Shown: one piece after another, positions 12,094-23,655 of the stretch
Position numbering within the stretch: position 1 is the first letter of the stretch
How the letters are laid out: the number at the start of each line of letters is the position of its first letter
From: Kappaphycus alvarezii
Taxonomy: Eukaryota; Rhodophyta; Florideophyceae; Gigartinales; Solieriaceae
Direction of reading: 5' to 3'
DNA length: 64,000 bases
Assembly (NCBI GenBank): GCA_002205965.3
Contig: NADL03000675.1
Coordinates: 682,001 to 746,000 of the forward strand
Notes under the pieces: generated by a model
What the model was told of the DNA's origin: nothing
The model's database searches: none
The model's input: only the letters and a program-made list of their open reading frames with translations
Translations under genes and position numbers: made by a program

Positions 12094-13205
12094 CTACAAG
12101 ATTAATTTTGAATAGGGGGAAATTTTGGGTGTTTTTAATGCATGAAAAATACGGTCAGCTGTTCCCTGAGGGATATCGTGATGGTAAAGGCTTACAATGT
12201 AAAGGATTGGCGGGAAGCCATCAAAACGCCAGAAAACTGACTGGAGGCCGGCCAACGAACACGCTGTATTGGCCATCGCTGCCGCTGCAGCTTGACGCTG
12301 TGTTAAGACTTCTTTGATCTTTGCGTTAATCTCCCTTGCCCTCGTAGCGGCGTTGCGTGCGACGTCGGTTAACAACGCGTGGGCGTCTGGGTGCCATCCT
12401 CCGAGAGTAGAGATAGGACGGGCACCAGCCTACTTCCGGCGGAAGACGCGATAAAGGACTCGTATCTTCTGTGTTTCGCATATGACTAAATTCTGCGTGT
12501 TGCGGGGCACGACAAATTACAGACGCCGCGCATGTGGACCAACTAGCGTAGCTGAGTTTCTGGTACAGACGAGTCTTCACTCCCCCCGTAGAACAGCCGC
12601 TGCGAGACGCGATAGCTGCCGCGTACTTCTCTATGGCCTTCGATGTTGTCTCAGAAGGAGATCCTAGCAAGTCAAAAGCCAGCGGCACAAAATCCCATTC
12701 TAACCTTGATCGTCCGGGCAGGACCTCGCCTCGCCAGGAATGGCAGCCACTTTCGTTGCTAGGTCTCTTCTTCCGCTTCTCTGCTGCGTTGGCAACGGCT
12801 CACGCTTCTCGTGCTCCCACTGACATATAGTACTCCTGGAACGACGAGGATATGTTGATGTCGTAGGCCACCGGGAGAGGGGACGGGGTGTTCGATGCAT
12901 CTGACCGCGGGTGCACCACAATATCAGCGGGTCGCGCACTCAGTCCAGGGAGTAGGTATTTGACCTCGTACTGGACGCCGACTCCTGCTGCCTTGAACAG
13001 CTCTCGCCCAAGTACCCTTACAATTGCTGTGTGCCGGTTGGTCCACCCGAGGCTTTGTTACAAAGGTCCGCTGCATGGTCTCCTAAGGGATCCATGGGCC
13101 TGTGGCACTCAGCGCACCGCAGCGGAGCAGAGTCGTCAAACATGCGAACTCCCAGGTGACGGCACAGCATCGCTGTCCACATCTCGTTGGACGTTCGGAA
13201 CACGT
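12094..13205 (-). mobile_element. R2-like LINE, 5'-truncated 3' fragment (endonuclease end)
   Basis: Only the C-terminal part of the LINE protein remains. From 13,203 downward the minus strand reads CAECHRPMDPLGDHAADLC (zinc motif), then RHTAIVRVLGRELFKAAGVG, RPADIVV and AYDINIS, a PD-(D/E)XK-like core of the restriction-like endonuclease of R2-type LINEs. It ends with LGGWHPDAHALLTDVARNAA (about 12,340-12,420). The same order and the GGW motif occur in the copy at 37,105-39,345, so both belong to one family. Several frame changes are present. The fragment begins at the zinc motif, typical of incomplete reverse transcription. Confidence 0.8.
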
Positions 13206-13255
13206 CGTGTAACTAATGCGCCGGTAAATTCTCGTTCTAATAACCCAACAGATGT

Positions 13256-14440
13256 ATGCAATTTTTCCGCGATGCGCGGGAGGAGGTCATCTTTGAAGCG
13301 GATAGTAGCGGGGAAGGCGAACCCAGGGAATCGAAAGCCAGGGTTGGAAATCGAAATTGGGGCTTGTGTGGGGTTATCGGAGGGCGGGGGAGTCGACGCG
13401 ACAGTTTGCGTTCCAGGTCAGTGACCTTGTTGCGGTGCGAGTTGACGCAGCACCTCCCACTTCACGGGTAGCCCTTGATCGTACGTCGGCCTTGAACGGT
13501 GATACGACGGTGACGTCGCAGGCGATGGGGCGCTTCGCAGTGCCATCGGGAGCTGGCGGGCTGGACGAGGATGTCAGCGGGTCTTAGCTCGGTGCCTGGT
13601 ACCAGGAGCGGGACCTCAAACTGGCAGTCCAGACCGGCTGCACGGGCGATACGGCCGGCAATGACGTTGCGTAGCGAGTCATGCCGGTGTTTGCGACCGA
13701 AACCCGAAGGACACAGGTCCACTGCGTGGTCTCCTAGCCTGTCCATGGGTCGTTTGCAATGCTCACAGTTCGGAAGGAGCGAGTCATCGTAGACAGACAG
13801 TCCAAGGTAGCGACGTACCATGGTCTTCCAGTGTACTGCCGACACTTCCGTGTCGTGGTGGGATGGGCGAGGAGGAATGCGGCGCCAGGGCCTTTGCGGA
13901 ATGCAAGGCCGCGTATCCGGTTCCTCACTGCGGCGCGGTGTGATCGTTTGGATTTGGGCAACGAACCCAGACGTCGTCGTTCCAGTGTGCCTTGGCCAGC
14001 CTCCTGCTGCACACCCTTTAGTATGTTTGCACGTGGGTGTGCTCTGCAGAGAGGGAAGCGGGTCGAAGGAACCCAGGTCGACGAGTGGGACGGCCGGTAT
14101 GCGGAGGACAAACTCGCGCATGGGAACGGCAGCTTGGCTGGGAAGAACGACTTGTCTTGGCGGCATCGAGAGCCAGTGAGGCGGTTGAGCGTGGTCCGAT
14201 GTGTGCCCCGGACCTGACACGGGCAGGTGCTGCATCGATGAGACTTGCGGCAGCGGCACCGTGGAGGAATGGTTCGATGAGTGAGAAGCCGAGACCACAA
14301 GTCGGAAGGGCAGTGGCCTGCGACCATGCTTCGTCCGACAGCGTGATACCAGAAGCTCCGTAAAGCACGTCCGTTGAAGGTCGTCAAAAGCTTCGGCAGC
14401 GGTACGGGCGTGTGTCGGATCAGCAAGTTTGTAAACATGG
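13256..14440 (-). pseudogene. LINE C-terminal zinc motif and restriction-like endonuclease
   Basis: The frame 13,462-14,619 includes CEHCKRPMDRLGDHAVDLC (C-X2-C ... H-X4-C zinc motif), RHDSLRNVIAGRIARAAG and LRPADILV. This order matches the R2-type restriction-like endonuclease, in which a CCHC motif is followed by an R-H-x-x-x-x-N helix and a PD-(D/E)XK strand. The LAFDSLG motif near 13,320 matches the DFVPLAFDLLG motif of the neighbouring fragment at 12,094-13,205. The enzyme nicks the DNA target that primes reverse transcription. Confidence 0.75.
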
Positions 14441-14444
14441 TCTA

Positions 14445-15582
14445 CTAGACACGCCGACGCGCAGACGCGATGCATGTGATAGCGTGCGCGAGGGTCGGCG
14501 ACCTTGTGGAGCAGCTGGAGAGTGCGGCGGCAACTTTCAATTTTTGGCGGAGGAACGAGTCTGTGAACTCCCGGTTGCCGAGCGGCGCCCCCAGAAGTTC
14601 GAACCCGTCCGAGGAGCACTCCTGGAGGCGGAACTCACGGAGAAAGGCTTCGCGCTCTGGTCGTCGCACAGTCGGCCAGAAGATGCGAGTCTTGTCCGTG
14701 TTAACGTGCAGGCCGTAGGCAGGTCCCTCTTCCCGAAGGATCCGAAGGCACGCCGCAGGTCGGGCAGGGATCCCATGAGGGTGCCGTCGTCAGCATACAC
14801 TGGTTCAGGATGATACCTGTTTCCTCGGCGATCCGCCGGATGAGTGGCTGGATCGTGAGGGAGAACAAGAGCATGCTGGCCGGGCCCCTTGCTGAGTGCC
14901 TTGAGCACTGACGATGGTTGTATGGTCAACTGAGGTTGTGTCCCGCGTACACCATGTTCGCGAACCGGGCCAGGCCTGGGGCAAGTGACGGCAGCCAAGC
15001 TAGCATGGACTGACGGTCGACGCGGTTGAACGCGTTTTGCGCGTCAATGAGGACTGTGGCGGTGTCGATAGGCGAGAGAAACGTCGAAGCAGCATGCGCG
15101 TGTCGTGGATAATTGCGTCCATCCCGGCCCTGATCCCATTTGCCATTTGGAATGCGGGGAAGGCACGAGAGTCGTCGATTGCGGCGGGTAGCAGCGTCTT
15201 CGTACGAGGCGGCGGAGGATCGACCGATAGCGATAGGCCGGATCTTGTTGGGCTTGGGCCGTAGAGGCAGCAAAGTTGCGGCAGCCAGGAGCGGGAGGAC
15301 AGAGCTCGTAGATCACCGCTAGCAATACGCGCGACGAGTTTGGTGAGCACCCCCTTGCCCGTGACTCCAGCTTCAGGGCTTACTAGAGTACGAGGAGATG
15401 GAACCACGTGCCGGCGTGCGGTCGGGCCCAGCAGACGTGTCCCGGGAGATGCGGCGAACTGCACGCTCAACTGCATCTGTTGTAACTGTTGGGGCGGTGG
15501 GAGGCTTTCGTCTGGGAGCGGTGTGATCGGACATGGTGGCTGTGGGTGTAGTGTACGGAGAGAGTCGATGGTCTCGGGTCAT
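14445..15582 (-). pseudogene. LINE reverse transcriptase
   Basis: Motifs in order on the minus strand: SAGPDRTPARG (15,373-15,480), KIRPIAIGRS (about 15,230), VLIDAQNAFNRVDRQSML with the catalytic Asp (motif A, about 15,010-15,060), YADDGTLMGSLPDLRRAF (motif C with both catalytic Asp, about 14,750-14,805), then the thumb with LLGAPLGNREF (about 14,580). Different motifs lie in different frames, so at least two frame changes occur. The family is a non-LTR RT that performs target-primed reverse transcription. Confidence 0.85.
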
Positions 15583-15847
15583 TCAAATCCGCCAACGGGG
15601 CGTTGCGAAGCGACCGCATTGCCTTGCCATATCAAGCATCCTTGCATAACACCTCAGCACGGCGCGCCCGGGGCTTGGAGCTGGACCCGGGCAGGGGACG
15701 ATGTTGCTCGGTCCATTCGGTACAAGCATGGTGAGCCTGCAGGGCCTCTGACCAGAGTGATGCCCATTCGCCGCAGGTGTGAGCGCGGCGAATTCGCTCG
15801 TTCAGCGCCTCTCTTTGTTTCTTCGGGTGCTGCCATCCGGCTTCTCC

Positions 15848-17123
15848 TCAGAGAGAGCGCCGCATGACGGCGGTTGGTAGCATGTGCAAGTGCATGAAGG
15901 CTCGGTACGTGGCGTCGTCGCCTCGGGCGTTTGCGGCAGCACGGACCAGCTTGATGAACAGAAGAATAAACGGCTTGAGAGATGGAAAAGGGATGTCCTG
16001 GAAGATGTCAGCTTTGCGGAATGGGGTGCGAAGAACATCATCAGGTGTGGGCAGGGCAGCGGAGATATTAGTCAACGCTTCCATAGGGGGGGAGCTTAGG
16101 AGGACGGGTCTTGTGCGAGGGTTTGGGTGACCTTCGCGGGGGGGTCCCGTGTCCTGAGTAGGCTCGATGGTCTCGGAGGTCATCGAGGCTTCCACAGGCG
16201 GGGAAAGTGGAGTGCCAGCTGGGCGACTCGGGGCGGAGTCGGGTCCTGCTGCTTTGACTGGATGTGAAATGCCGGAGTGAGGACTGTGTCCAGACCGGCA
16301 GGGGGGTCGTCCAAGATGCTTGGGGTCGGGGTCCGGAGAGGTTGCGCGGGCGGCGACGGCGGCGACGGTGGGTTGCGCCGGCGCGTGGGTGGGCGGAGTA
16401 GAAGCGATGGGGGGGTCCTTGGGGGCTTGGTCTAGGGCAGGACGGCGGCGGTTTGCGATTGCCTTGTTAAGGGCATCGCGGATAGCGAGAAGGGCGGTGC
16501 GGAGGGCTTGTCGGGATTCCAACGGAGCCCCTCTCCTGTTCGACGCGTCAGGGCCAATGATTGCGCAACTTTCACGTTCTAAGAAGGCTGCGGCGCCTTC
16601 GACTGTACGTGTAGAGATCTCAGTGGAAGCCTCCACAGGGGAGCGCACCGTGACCTCCACGTCGGGAAAACTTGGTCCGCATATGCGCCGCGATCTTCCA
16701 GAACCTGGGAAGGGCGTGACGGGGGATCAGCACGTATGTCCATCTGCCGAAGTGCGGGATGAGGACGTGAGAGGGCATTGGTTGGCCAGCGGCTCTGGCA
16801 GCCGCCATGATGGCCTTTTGTGCTTCGTCATAAGAGCAAAACCCCTGTTTGCTATCTTTGGCGGGGCCAGACCAATGGGTATAACCTCTTTTGGCGGCAT
16901 TGGGAGAAGGCCAGTGCGGGGACAGAGGCTCTTCAGGGACCCTACGGAGGCGGCGAGGTGTATGGCCTCGGCGCGCCGGGGATCGGAGCGGCGGTTGGGG
17001 TCGGCCAGCAGTACCCTGGCCTCCGGAGGGTAAGTTCGAGAGATCGGGCCTTGGGGCGAGTGCGGCGAGGTCGGGACGGCGGAGGCGTGGACAGTGACGA
17101 TGGTTGTGGCAGCGACGGCGCAC
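15848..17123 (-). pseudogene. LINE N-terminal region (nucleic-acid-binding/linker part)
   Basis: Two minus-strand frames make up this part. The upstream one (16,620-17,123) is Arg/Pro-rich and contains AQKAIMAAARAAGQPMPSH followed by a Trp/Arg/His-rich stretch. The other (15,848-16,660, 270 codons) is Pro/Ser/Thr-rich and ends FIKLVRAAANARGDDATYRA and LHLHMLPTAVMRRSL. The same ending recurs at 55,990-56,110 in the second copy, which shows it is a conserved segment. No classic zinc finger was found. Function unknown; probably RNA/DNA binding. Confidence 0.6.
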
Positions 17124-17171
17124 CCGTCGCCGCCGCTGCTGCAGCTGCCGCGTAAGTAAGCGGCGGGATGC

Positions 17172-17189
17172 TGTTGTTGTTGTTGTTGC
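17172..17189. repeat. (TTG)n trinucleotide microsatellite
   Basis: Six TTG/TGT units in a row just upstream of the minus-strand LINE. Read on the minus strand this is (CAA)n. It separates the LINE 5' end from the GT61 stop codon at 17,362. Confidence 0.9.
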
Positions 17190-17361
17190 TAGGGACAGCC
17201 CATATATTAGGACTGTACTGCTAATTGTCCCGTACAGATGTTTACCATGTGCGATGAATGCATCAGACTAACATTGGCACCGTCAGACGCTACCAGAGCT
17301 GTGGCTAAATTGTGCGACGCTAGCGAAGGATAAGCTGCACTCTATCAAGATCATGTTGCAT

Positions 17362-18944
17362 TCAGATTCTTTTCCTTCCTTCCCAAGCCCTATCCTCCTT
17401 TACAGCTCTCTCCACGTCTCTTAGCACCTTGTTTACATCCAGAATGATTGACTTCATACCCCACGATGTTCCGGATGCCTTGGATAAGTGGTACCTCAGC
17501 TTGCATTCATCCGCAAGATCCTTGTACTGGCTGTGATACCCAATGTGGACAACCGTCACTCCTTCGCGACAAAACATCAAGTTCTGAAATCCGCTCCATG
17601 AAAACCAACTACCACATCTGCTGAAGAAAACATTCTGACAGCTGTATCCACTGTCGCGTCGGCCTTGTATGTAAATAAGTCGTGCGTGTGCCCAAACTTG
17701 ATCTCCAGGCCCCGTTTCAGTTCTTCAAAGTTCTTAATACAACGCTTTTCCTGGCATGATCCATCCGGCTTTCTCCGAAGTGCCCGCTCAATTAATACTA
17801 TTCGCTGCTTGAACCACTAATCGACGATTTCGATTTCATCGCGGCAAGATCTCTCAACAAAGAAGCTGTTGTGTGTACAATACCGTCAGGAAAATATTGC
17901 GATGTTGTTGCTTGTAGATAGGTGGTGGTACCAGTATTACGCTTGCGTAAAACCATTGATCCTGTTGATCTCGGAGAGGCTGTATTTTGAGTCTCTCAGG
18001 TGGAAGTCCCAACATTCACACAACAAAAACGGAGAAACAGTACTGTCATCGACTAGGACAATCAATTCAGTCTCTTCGATGAGCGGTACCAAACTGAGAT
18101 ATCGGGGCATAATTTCGTGGATGACGTGATGGTAAGTAGAACCGTGATGTTGACCGAGATTAAGCACGATTCGACCGGGACGCACCGTTGAGAGGTGTGA
18201 TTCAGTAAGAGTGATGTTAGAGTTAAGGTGACGTTTCCAATCTACATCGGAACAGCATCCACCGGCGAGGTCGTAGATAGTTTCCATATGAGGTTGAAGG
18301 ACAACGCCATGTAACCCAATGAAGCCGTTAGAGATACGGACAAGCAAAAGGATTTGTCGGATTTCGGGCGATACGGGAGAGGGAAGCAGGGCAAAAGGGT
18401 TGACGGGGACTTCAGAAGAGTATAACCGGTGGTTGCTTGCAGAGAGTCAACAGTAAAGCCGTGCTTAATTTTGAGGTTGGGCCGAAACTTAGGCGGGTTT
18501 TCATCTGCCAAAGCGAGTATGCTTCTGAGAGAAGACAGAGTGTAAGAAGTAGACGCGTTGGTTTTCGGAGCTTGGTAGTGATCGGAAAAGACGGAAAGAT
18601 TTGATAGACGTCGCGGGGAGAAGAACGCGGGTGTTGCGCCGACAGTGCTTTCAGCCCTCGGTTTGTATCTGAATAGAAGAGAACCACTATGTTGGAAGTA
18701 GAAAGTGGGAGGTAAAAAGGAGGGGTGAAGAATGATGATGATGAGCGGGACGATACTAAAAATTAGAAGAGTAGGGATACGGAGGCAGCTGGGGCGCTTC
18801 TTGGTAATGGAGGAAGAGTTGTTGGAAAGGAAGAAATACTATGCGGGGATTGCATCGGGTACATAAGATTTGGAGGGGAGATTGGGAACATGATGAAGGA
18901 TAAGGGAGAGCTAAGAGTGACAAAGGTTTCGATGTTGGTTGCAT
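17362..18944 (-). CDS. Glycosyltransferase family 61 (DUF563) protein
   Basis: A probable Golgi type II glycosyltransferase of about 525 residues; GT61 enzymes add xylose, arabinose or GlcNAc to polysaccharides or N-glycans. The start ATG is at 18,944 and is followed by a Ser/Pro/Leu-rich N terminus that could hold a signal anchor. Conserved GT61 features in order: GQHHGSTYHHVIHEIMPRYL (about 18,105-18,165), VILVPPPIYKQ (about 17,905-17,940), QRIVLIERALRRKP (17,765-17,810), ADVVVGFHGA (about 17,595), then NLMFCREGVTVVHIG. These parts occupy successive minus-strand frames and each change (six in all) fits loss of one base; for example one base is missing near 17,590 in what should read HGAGFQNL. 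It could be a pseudogene, but the uniform pattern suggests sequencing deletions. Confidence 0.75.
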
Positions 18945-19832
18945 GCAAATTAAAAGTTACAACGGATCTTAACTTTCTTTAGCAATTGCATTTGAAATTA
19001 TGCAATGCAGAGAGGAGTTAGTTTACGTGCCGCGATAACCACCACGACAGTTCTTGTCCAGTTTGTCGTGCCAGATATTTAATACATTGAAAATTTATGT
19101 CCCTGCCACCTGGCGGCGTTAAAAAGAACTGATATTATTCCAAAGTAATGCAACTGTTGTGAGCAGGACTCGTGGTTGGGCGTCGTCACAAGCAAAAATT
19201 CTGTACTTTATACTTTACAGGCGCCCCTCGCAATCTAGTTACTATACTTTGCGACTACCAACAAGTTACCAAAAATTGCCGGAGCAGCGCGGCTTTTTTT
19301 GCAATAGCACAGGTCTGTCTCGCCAACCGAATAAACATACGCATGCACTTCAGTTGAAGCGATTTTTCCAATCGCACCATGGGAAGTATTGAACAGTCAC
19401 ATTGCTGAAACCGAATACGTGGCAATTATTATGCTCATCTAATTTTCGGGTAATACTCGACAGAGCTGACCGTACATGTGGGGTAACTTGCAATCACATT
19501 TTCAGCGGTTTAGGAAAATGTTGCCTGTAACTGCAGCAATTTGTTTCTAATTTTTAACAGACCCAAGTTGGATTTTCTGGATTATTTGGCCATACACTCA
19601 TGTTTGGTCTAACTGCAATGTTTTTTTCGGATTGCGGACGCTGCATTGCAAACAGGCGAGGCTTTCAATAACAGTCACGGCGATCAAGAGCATTGACACA
19701 ATTCTAATTTCATGTTGTAATGTAAGTACACCAAGCACTGCAAATACCCCACGATACATTTAAAATGCTTACTGTCGTCAAGTTCCCAAAATTACAAATT
19801 TACACTCTCTTCTTTTAATTGCAACAACGGGC
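18945..19832. promoter_or_regulatory. Divergent intergenic region between GT61 and FkbM genes
   Basis: This 0.9-kb AT-rich spacer lies between two genes that start outward from it, so both promoters must be here. No coding sequence was recognised. No clear TATA box or shared motif could be assigned by eye. Confidence 0.45.
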
Positions 19833-21118
19833 ATGGCAACCGGGCTCGTCATCTTCGAGGTGCTCCTTTGGAAAAACGGGCTGAAGCCCGAACTAAGAAT
19901 TACCAAGCTAACATCAAAGATGCAACTATCCAGTGCATTATGGCCACCTCTTTTATCTACACAACGCGCTTCCCTAACCTCGCAAATCTATCAGCGCTTT
20001 TATGGGCAATTGCCCTTGTAGCATACACCTGGGCTGTAGCAACTCGTGCCCGCACGTCAATGCCGTTATGTCCATGCGAAACATACGCGCAAGCTTTTTT
20101 CCGTTGAATCAGACATTATTCGAAAGAGAAGAAGGAAATAGCAAAGCTTGCTATGATGCTGTAAAGTGGGCTTTGAGGGAGGAGAAACGGGACTGGGGAT
20201 ATACTGGAGAGGAAGAGGTAATTGCGAAGGAACACAACAGCACGGGAGAGTTGCAGGGGAGAAACGATACTGGGGAGAGTACGAGGAGTGAAGGGGGTAA
20301 CGTAGGTTTGAAAGACGCAGAGCCATTGGAGACAGATTTGTATATGAAGTTTTTTGACGGACTAGAGGGGAGGGAGCGTAAGTTTGTAGAAATTGGAGCA
20401 AGTAACAGTGGGGCAAATGGGTCGATAACAAGGTTTTTTGGACAGAGTTTGAATTGGAGTGGGGTTATTGTAGATGGAGGAGCGGCATTTGGGAAGAAGA
20501 AACGTATGGAAGGAGTAGAAATTGTGAACAGGGTAGTATGTGAACCAGGGCTTGAGGGGAGGAAATTAAGATGGATCGACAAAGAAGGGGTGGGGGAGGA
20601 TTGGAGATATATATGACTCAGAACGACTTGAACCCATTGAAAAGGAAGCCAAGGAGACGAAGAAACCAACCTTCAGAACGGTAAATTGCGTCAGTTTGGG
20701 GGTTTGCTGGATAAAATGGGCTTGGGGTAGTTGACTTATTGGCGGTTGACGTAAATGGGGCGGAAAGAGGGGTGATTGAAGGTTGAATGAGGAGAAGGTG
20801 CATGTGAGGGTGGTCGTTGTGGAAGTAGGGGTTGATGATGGGGATAAAGAGCGGGGAGTGAGGAGAACAATGCTGGAGAAGGGATTGTGCTATTCCCATC
20901 GCATAGGGCGAAAAGAAGTTTGGGTAGGAGATCATGCTTTAAAGCTGTCGCATTGTGCATGGGTAGCGTTGAAGGAGGACCATAGTCACAATATGCCGTG
21001 GATTACTGCTACTTCAATTATTATGCAAGGCAAACTATCCGGTACATGCAGTAAAGAATATAGAAATTCATCATTCTTTGTCCCTCATATCCGTGAGCAG
21101 CTTATAGATTATTCGTAG
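19833..21118 (+). CDS. FkbM-like methyltransferase with N-terminal membrane anchor
   Basis: A membrane-anchored SAM-dependent methyltransferase-like protein. The N terminus (19,868-20,090) includes LSALLWAIALVAYTWAVATR, a good single transmembrane anchor. The catalytic domain has FVEIGASNSGANGSITRFFG and LNWSGVIVDG (20,380-20,480), the motif-I SAM-binding loop and the next strand of FkbM proteins. It continues with TVNCVSLG (about 20,680), VDLLAVDVNGAERGVIEG (20,727-20,785) and VHVRVVVVEV (20,800-20,830), the FkbM motif order. The parts fall in several plus-strand frames. Substrate unknown; the GT61 neighbour suggests a polysaccharide or glycan. The start at 19,833 is tentative. Confidence 0.65.
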
Positions 21119-23382
21119 TGGCAGAGTGTGATTCCATGTCTTGCCGATAAAAATGTATAGGGCTATTGAGCCTGTGCTCAGTGTACTGTAGATTACTTTC
21201 AATCTCAGGAGCTGCGCTGAATCCGGCAAAATTCGTACTGCTGAAAACTATAAAACTTTACACGTACCTAGAGTAGTATTGTAGGGAGATTAAAGACAGG
21301 GCGGGACATGGAGTGATAAAAGAATGTACTAAACTGGATGAAGCTCAGAATTGACGCCCAACGTATCGAGGAAAACGGCCTCTTTGTTCCATCCTCGCCA
21401 CCTTTGCGTGAAACGCATCCGTTCCCTAAGTGGCCATTCGTGTTGGCTGTGTGAATTGCGCGAGCTTTTTTTGCTTGAGATAGAGAAATCTAGAGAGGTA
21501 ATTAGTAGAGACGAGCAGTTTTCTTCACGAATTGCCTCGCTTTCTTCCGAATAGGCAAAAAAATTCATCCGCCGCACGGGGTCCTGGGAATAGCTGTAAC
21601 GAAGCGATTCATTCTTGCCAAACAATTCCGCAGTGCTGCAGTTACTACGGCGGAGCAGGACTCCAAAATTATTGTTTACCTGGTGACTGACCTAAGTTTG
21701 GGAAATAACCCTACTTCCCAAATATTAAACTACCCAAACTCCCCCCCCCCCTTTGGTATGAACGCTTTCTCTGAGAGTAAACTATTGCGTGCTTCTTGTT
21801 TGGAAAGAATGGTCAGTTTCTTGGAGTAAAATAGAGAAGAAGTCAGCAACCTGTCGAAATCTAGGGTCGCAGATTGGGGACCTCTTGTTTAAACGGAGGG
21901 AGAATTTTGGGTGCATAGTGATTAGAGATTTAAAACAGTTATTTCCCGAGGAAGGAAAGGGCAGATATGTATTTGAGACAGATTCAAGCAGAAAATCGTA
22001 CAAACTGGCGTAAGGCCAGCCGCATGACATGCTGGTTGGACGAAATCGTCGCAGCAGCAAGTTTTTGCATGAGGACGGATCGCATCCGCCCGAAGGTCCC
22101 CATAGAAATCACAATCATGTATCTGGTTTTAAAAAATGTGCATCCATCACCTTCACTTTTCTTCTGAAATTGGATGACGGCTTTTGGTGTTTTCTTAAAA
22201 CAGTGTCCGGAATTTGTAATTGTATAAGGCCGTCTTACAGTCTGAGCTCTGCCAAAAAGTTCTTACATCACTGACAGAGAGGCCTTCATTCCCTCGGGAT
22301 ATAAAAGAAGTTGTAAAGTATTACATAATTGGCGCGAGCAACTAATGGAACAGTGATATCTGGTTATGATTTACTGCGTAAGATATTTTGTTGATAATAT
22401 ATGAACTATGCTGAGAACATAAACCTTTCTGTACGGTTTTGCTCAGCTTCCAGAGAGCTTTAAACGAATGTAACTTTGTCGATCCCCGGTCTTATTATAA
22501 TTATAATTGTAATATGACACACACTATGGAAACGCTGTTCAAAATAAACCAAAGAGCTATAATTGGGGTCACTTTCCCTCCAAAGTCTCGCAGTAAACAC
22601 ACCCCCTATTTTCCCCCTTTGCCTTCCTCGGCACATTTCGACCAAAGTGTAGCTCTTGAATGAAAAAACGTTTCAGTACTGGCCATTTTTTTTGATGACT
22701 CTTACATTTTCTTGTGGAGATGTCCGCCAGGAAACGGTTTGTTAGACCCTCGAGCAAACAAAAGTTCAAGCTCTCGTAGCTTGCTGTAGACCTTGCAAGC
22801 ATTAACAGGTCAAGAAAAAAATATGTGATCAGTCAAAAGTAACCTTTACTTTGGTCAAGATATTCGGTTAAACAGCATATAGGCCAGTACCCAAGCCACA
22901 GATACTCATTAAAATTGCGTCAGAGTATATTTTCACGTCCACAGTTGCAGTTTGCTCAAAAAATCCATATCTCAGGCGTTGAAGCACCTATAACTGGTAT
23001 GAGCTCGCCCTACCATACTTTGTCCTCCAGGGCATCCTAAGAGATGAGATGGAACAGGTGAAAAGCATCAAAGACCGCCAGCAAAGTCATTCCCCGCAGA
23101 CTCACTGACGAGGTAAAAGAAGTCATAAAAGAAACTTGGAGATTTATAAATCCAGACTAGGAACGGAAATTGGTTTAATCCGAAATGACCGCGCAGTCGT
23201 CAAAAAAATCGCCGCTGCGATGAATTTGACTACAATAGAGGCTCACACAATCTTAAAGCGAAGCATTTAGACCTGGCAACTTGTCATACATAGTATAAAT
23301 AGAAGGCTAACCATTCTTTTCAGGAGAATTTATCAAAATCAAACTAGGACCAAGCCGATCCCACAAACAACCAAGAGGAAAT
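21119..23382. other. Long gene-poor interval
   Basis: No gene was recognised in 2.3 kb. It contains an 11-C run at 21,741-21,751 and short open frames of 60-98 codons without known motifs. Around 23,060-23,160 the plus strand reads RLTDEVKEVIKETWRFINPD, which looks coding, but no family was recognised; it may be a relic. Confidence 0.4.
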
Positions 23383-23404
23383 GTACAGTACAGTACAGTA
23401 TAGT
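23383..23404. repeat. (ACAGT)n block
   Basis: Four overlapping TACAGTACAGT units, the smallest member of the GTAC-rich repeat family found at five other places in the window. It lies about 250 bp upstream of the WD40 gene start. Confidence 0.85.
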
Positions 23405-23655
23405 GCCTTTGTGACTCAAGAGTGCTCAGAGCTTCATTATTCAGTTGGATGCGTTTGTTGACGTCGCCCTGAAAACAGTATCTCAAGCGTTTGTATCGCG
23501 GCTACGCCCAGCGCGTCACCGCCAAATACCATATGCGCCAAAAGTCCCACCACGCACCAGCCATTGCGTTGGTCATGATTGCAGCTCCATTCTCCCTTCC
23601 CACGTTGCCCCACTCTCCTTCCATCACTTGCCACCAATCACCCACCCCCGCACGA

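Larger units (their letters stand above)
13215..17160 (-). mobile_element. R2-like LINE, almost full length
   Basis: The copy runs on the minus strand from an N-terminal Pro/Ala-rich region (17,123-15,850) through reverse transcriptase (about 15,480-14,450) to a C-terminal zinc motif and restriction-like endonuclease (about 13,800-13,460). A related copy at 47,640-57,720 (plus strand) shows the same order, so the two define a family. The protein is cut into several frames. At its 3' end it abuts, in the same orientation, the LINE fragment at 12,094-13,205, so the final part of its C-terminal domain may be missing. Confidence 0.85.

Noticed and set aside
17362-18944. GT61 gene as a dead pseudogene
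   Set aside because: All conserved motifs are present without in-frame substitutions to stop, and every frame change fits loss of one base, as in clearly essential neighbours such as syntaxin.
20151-20669. 172-codon minus-strand open frame
   Set aside because: Shadow of the FkbM-like gene; SAM-binding motifs are on the plus strand.
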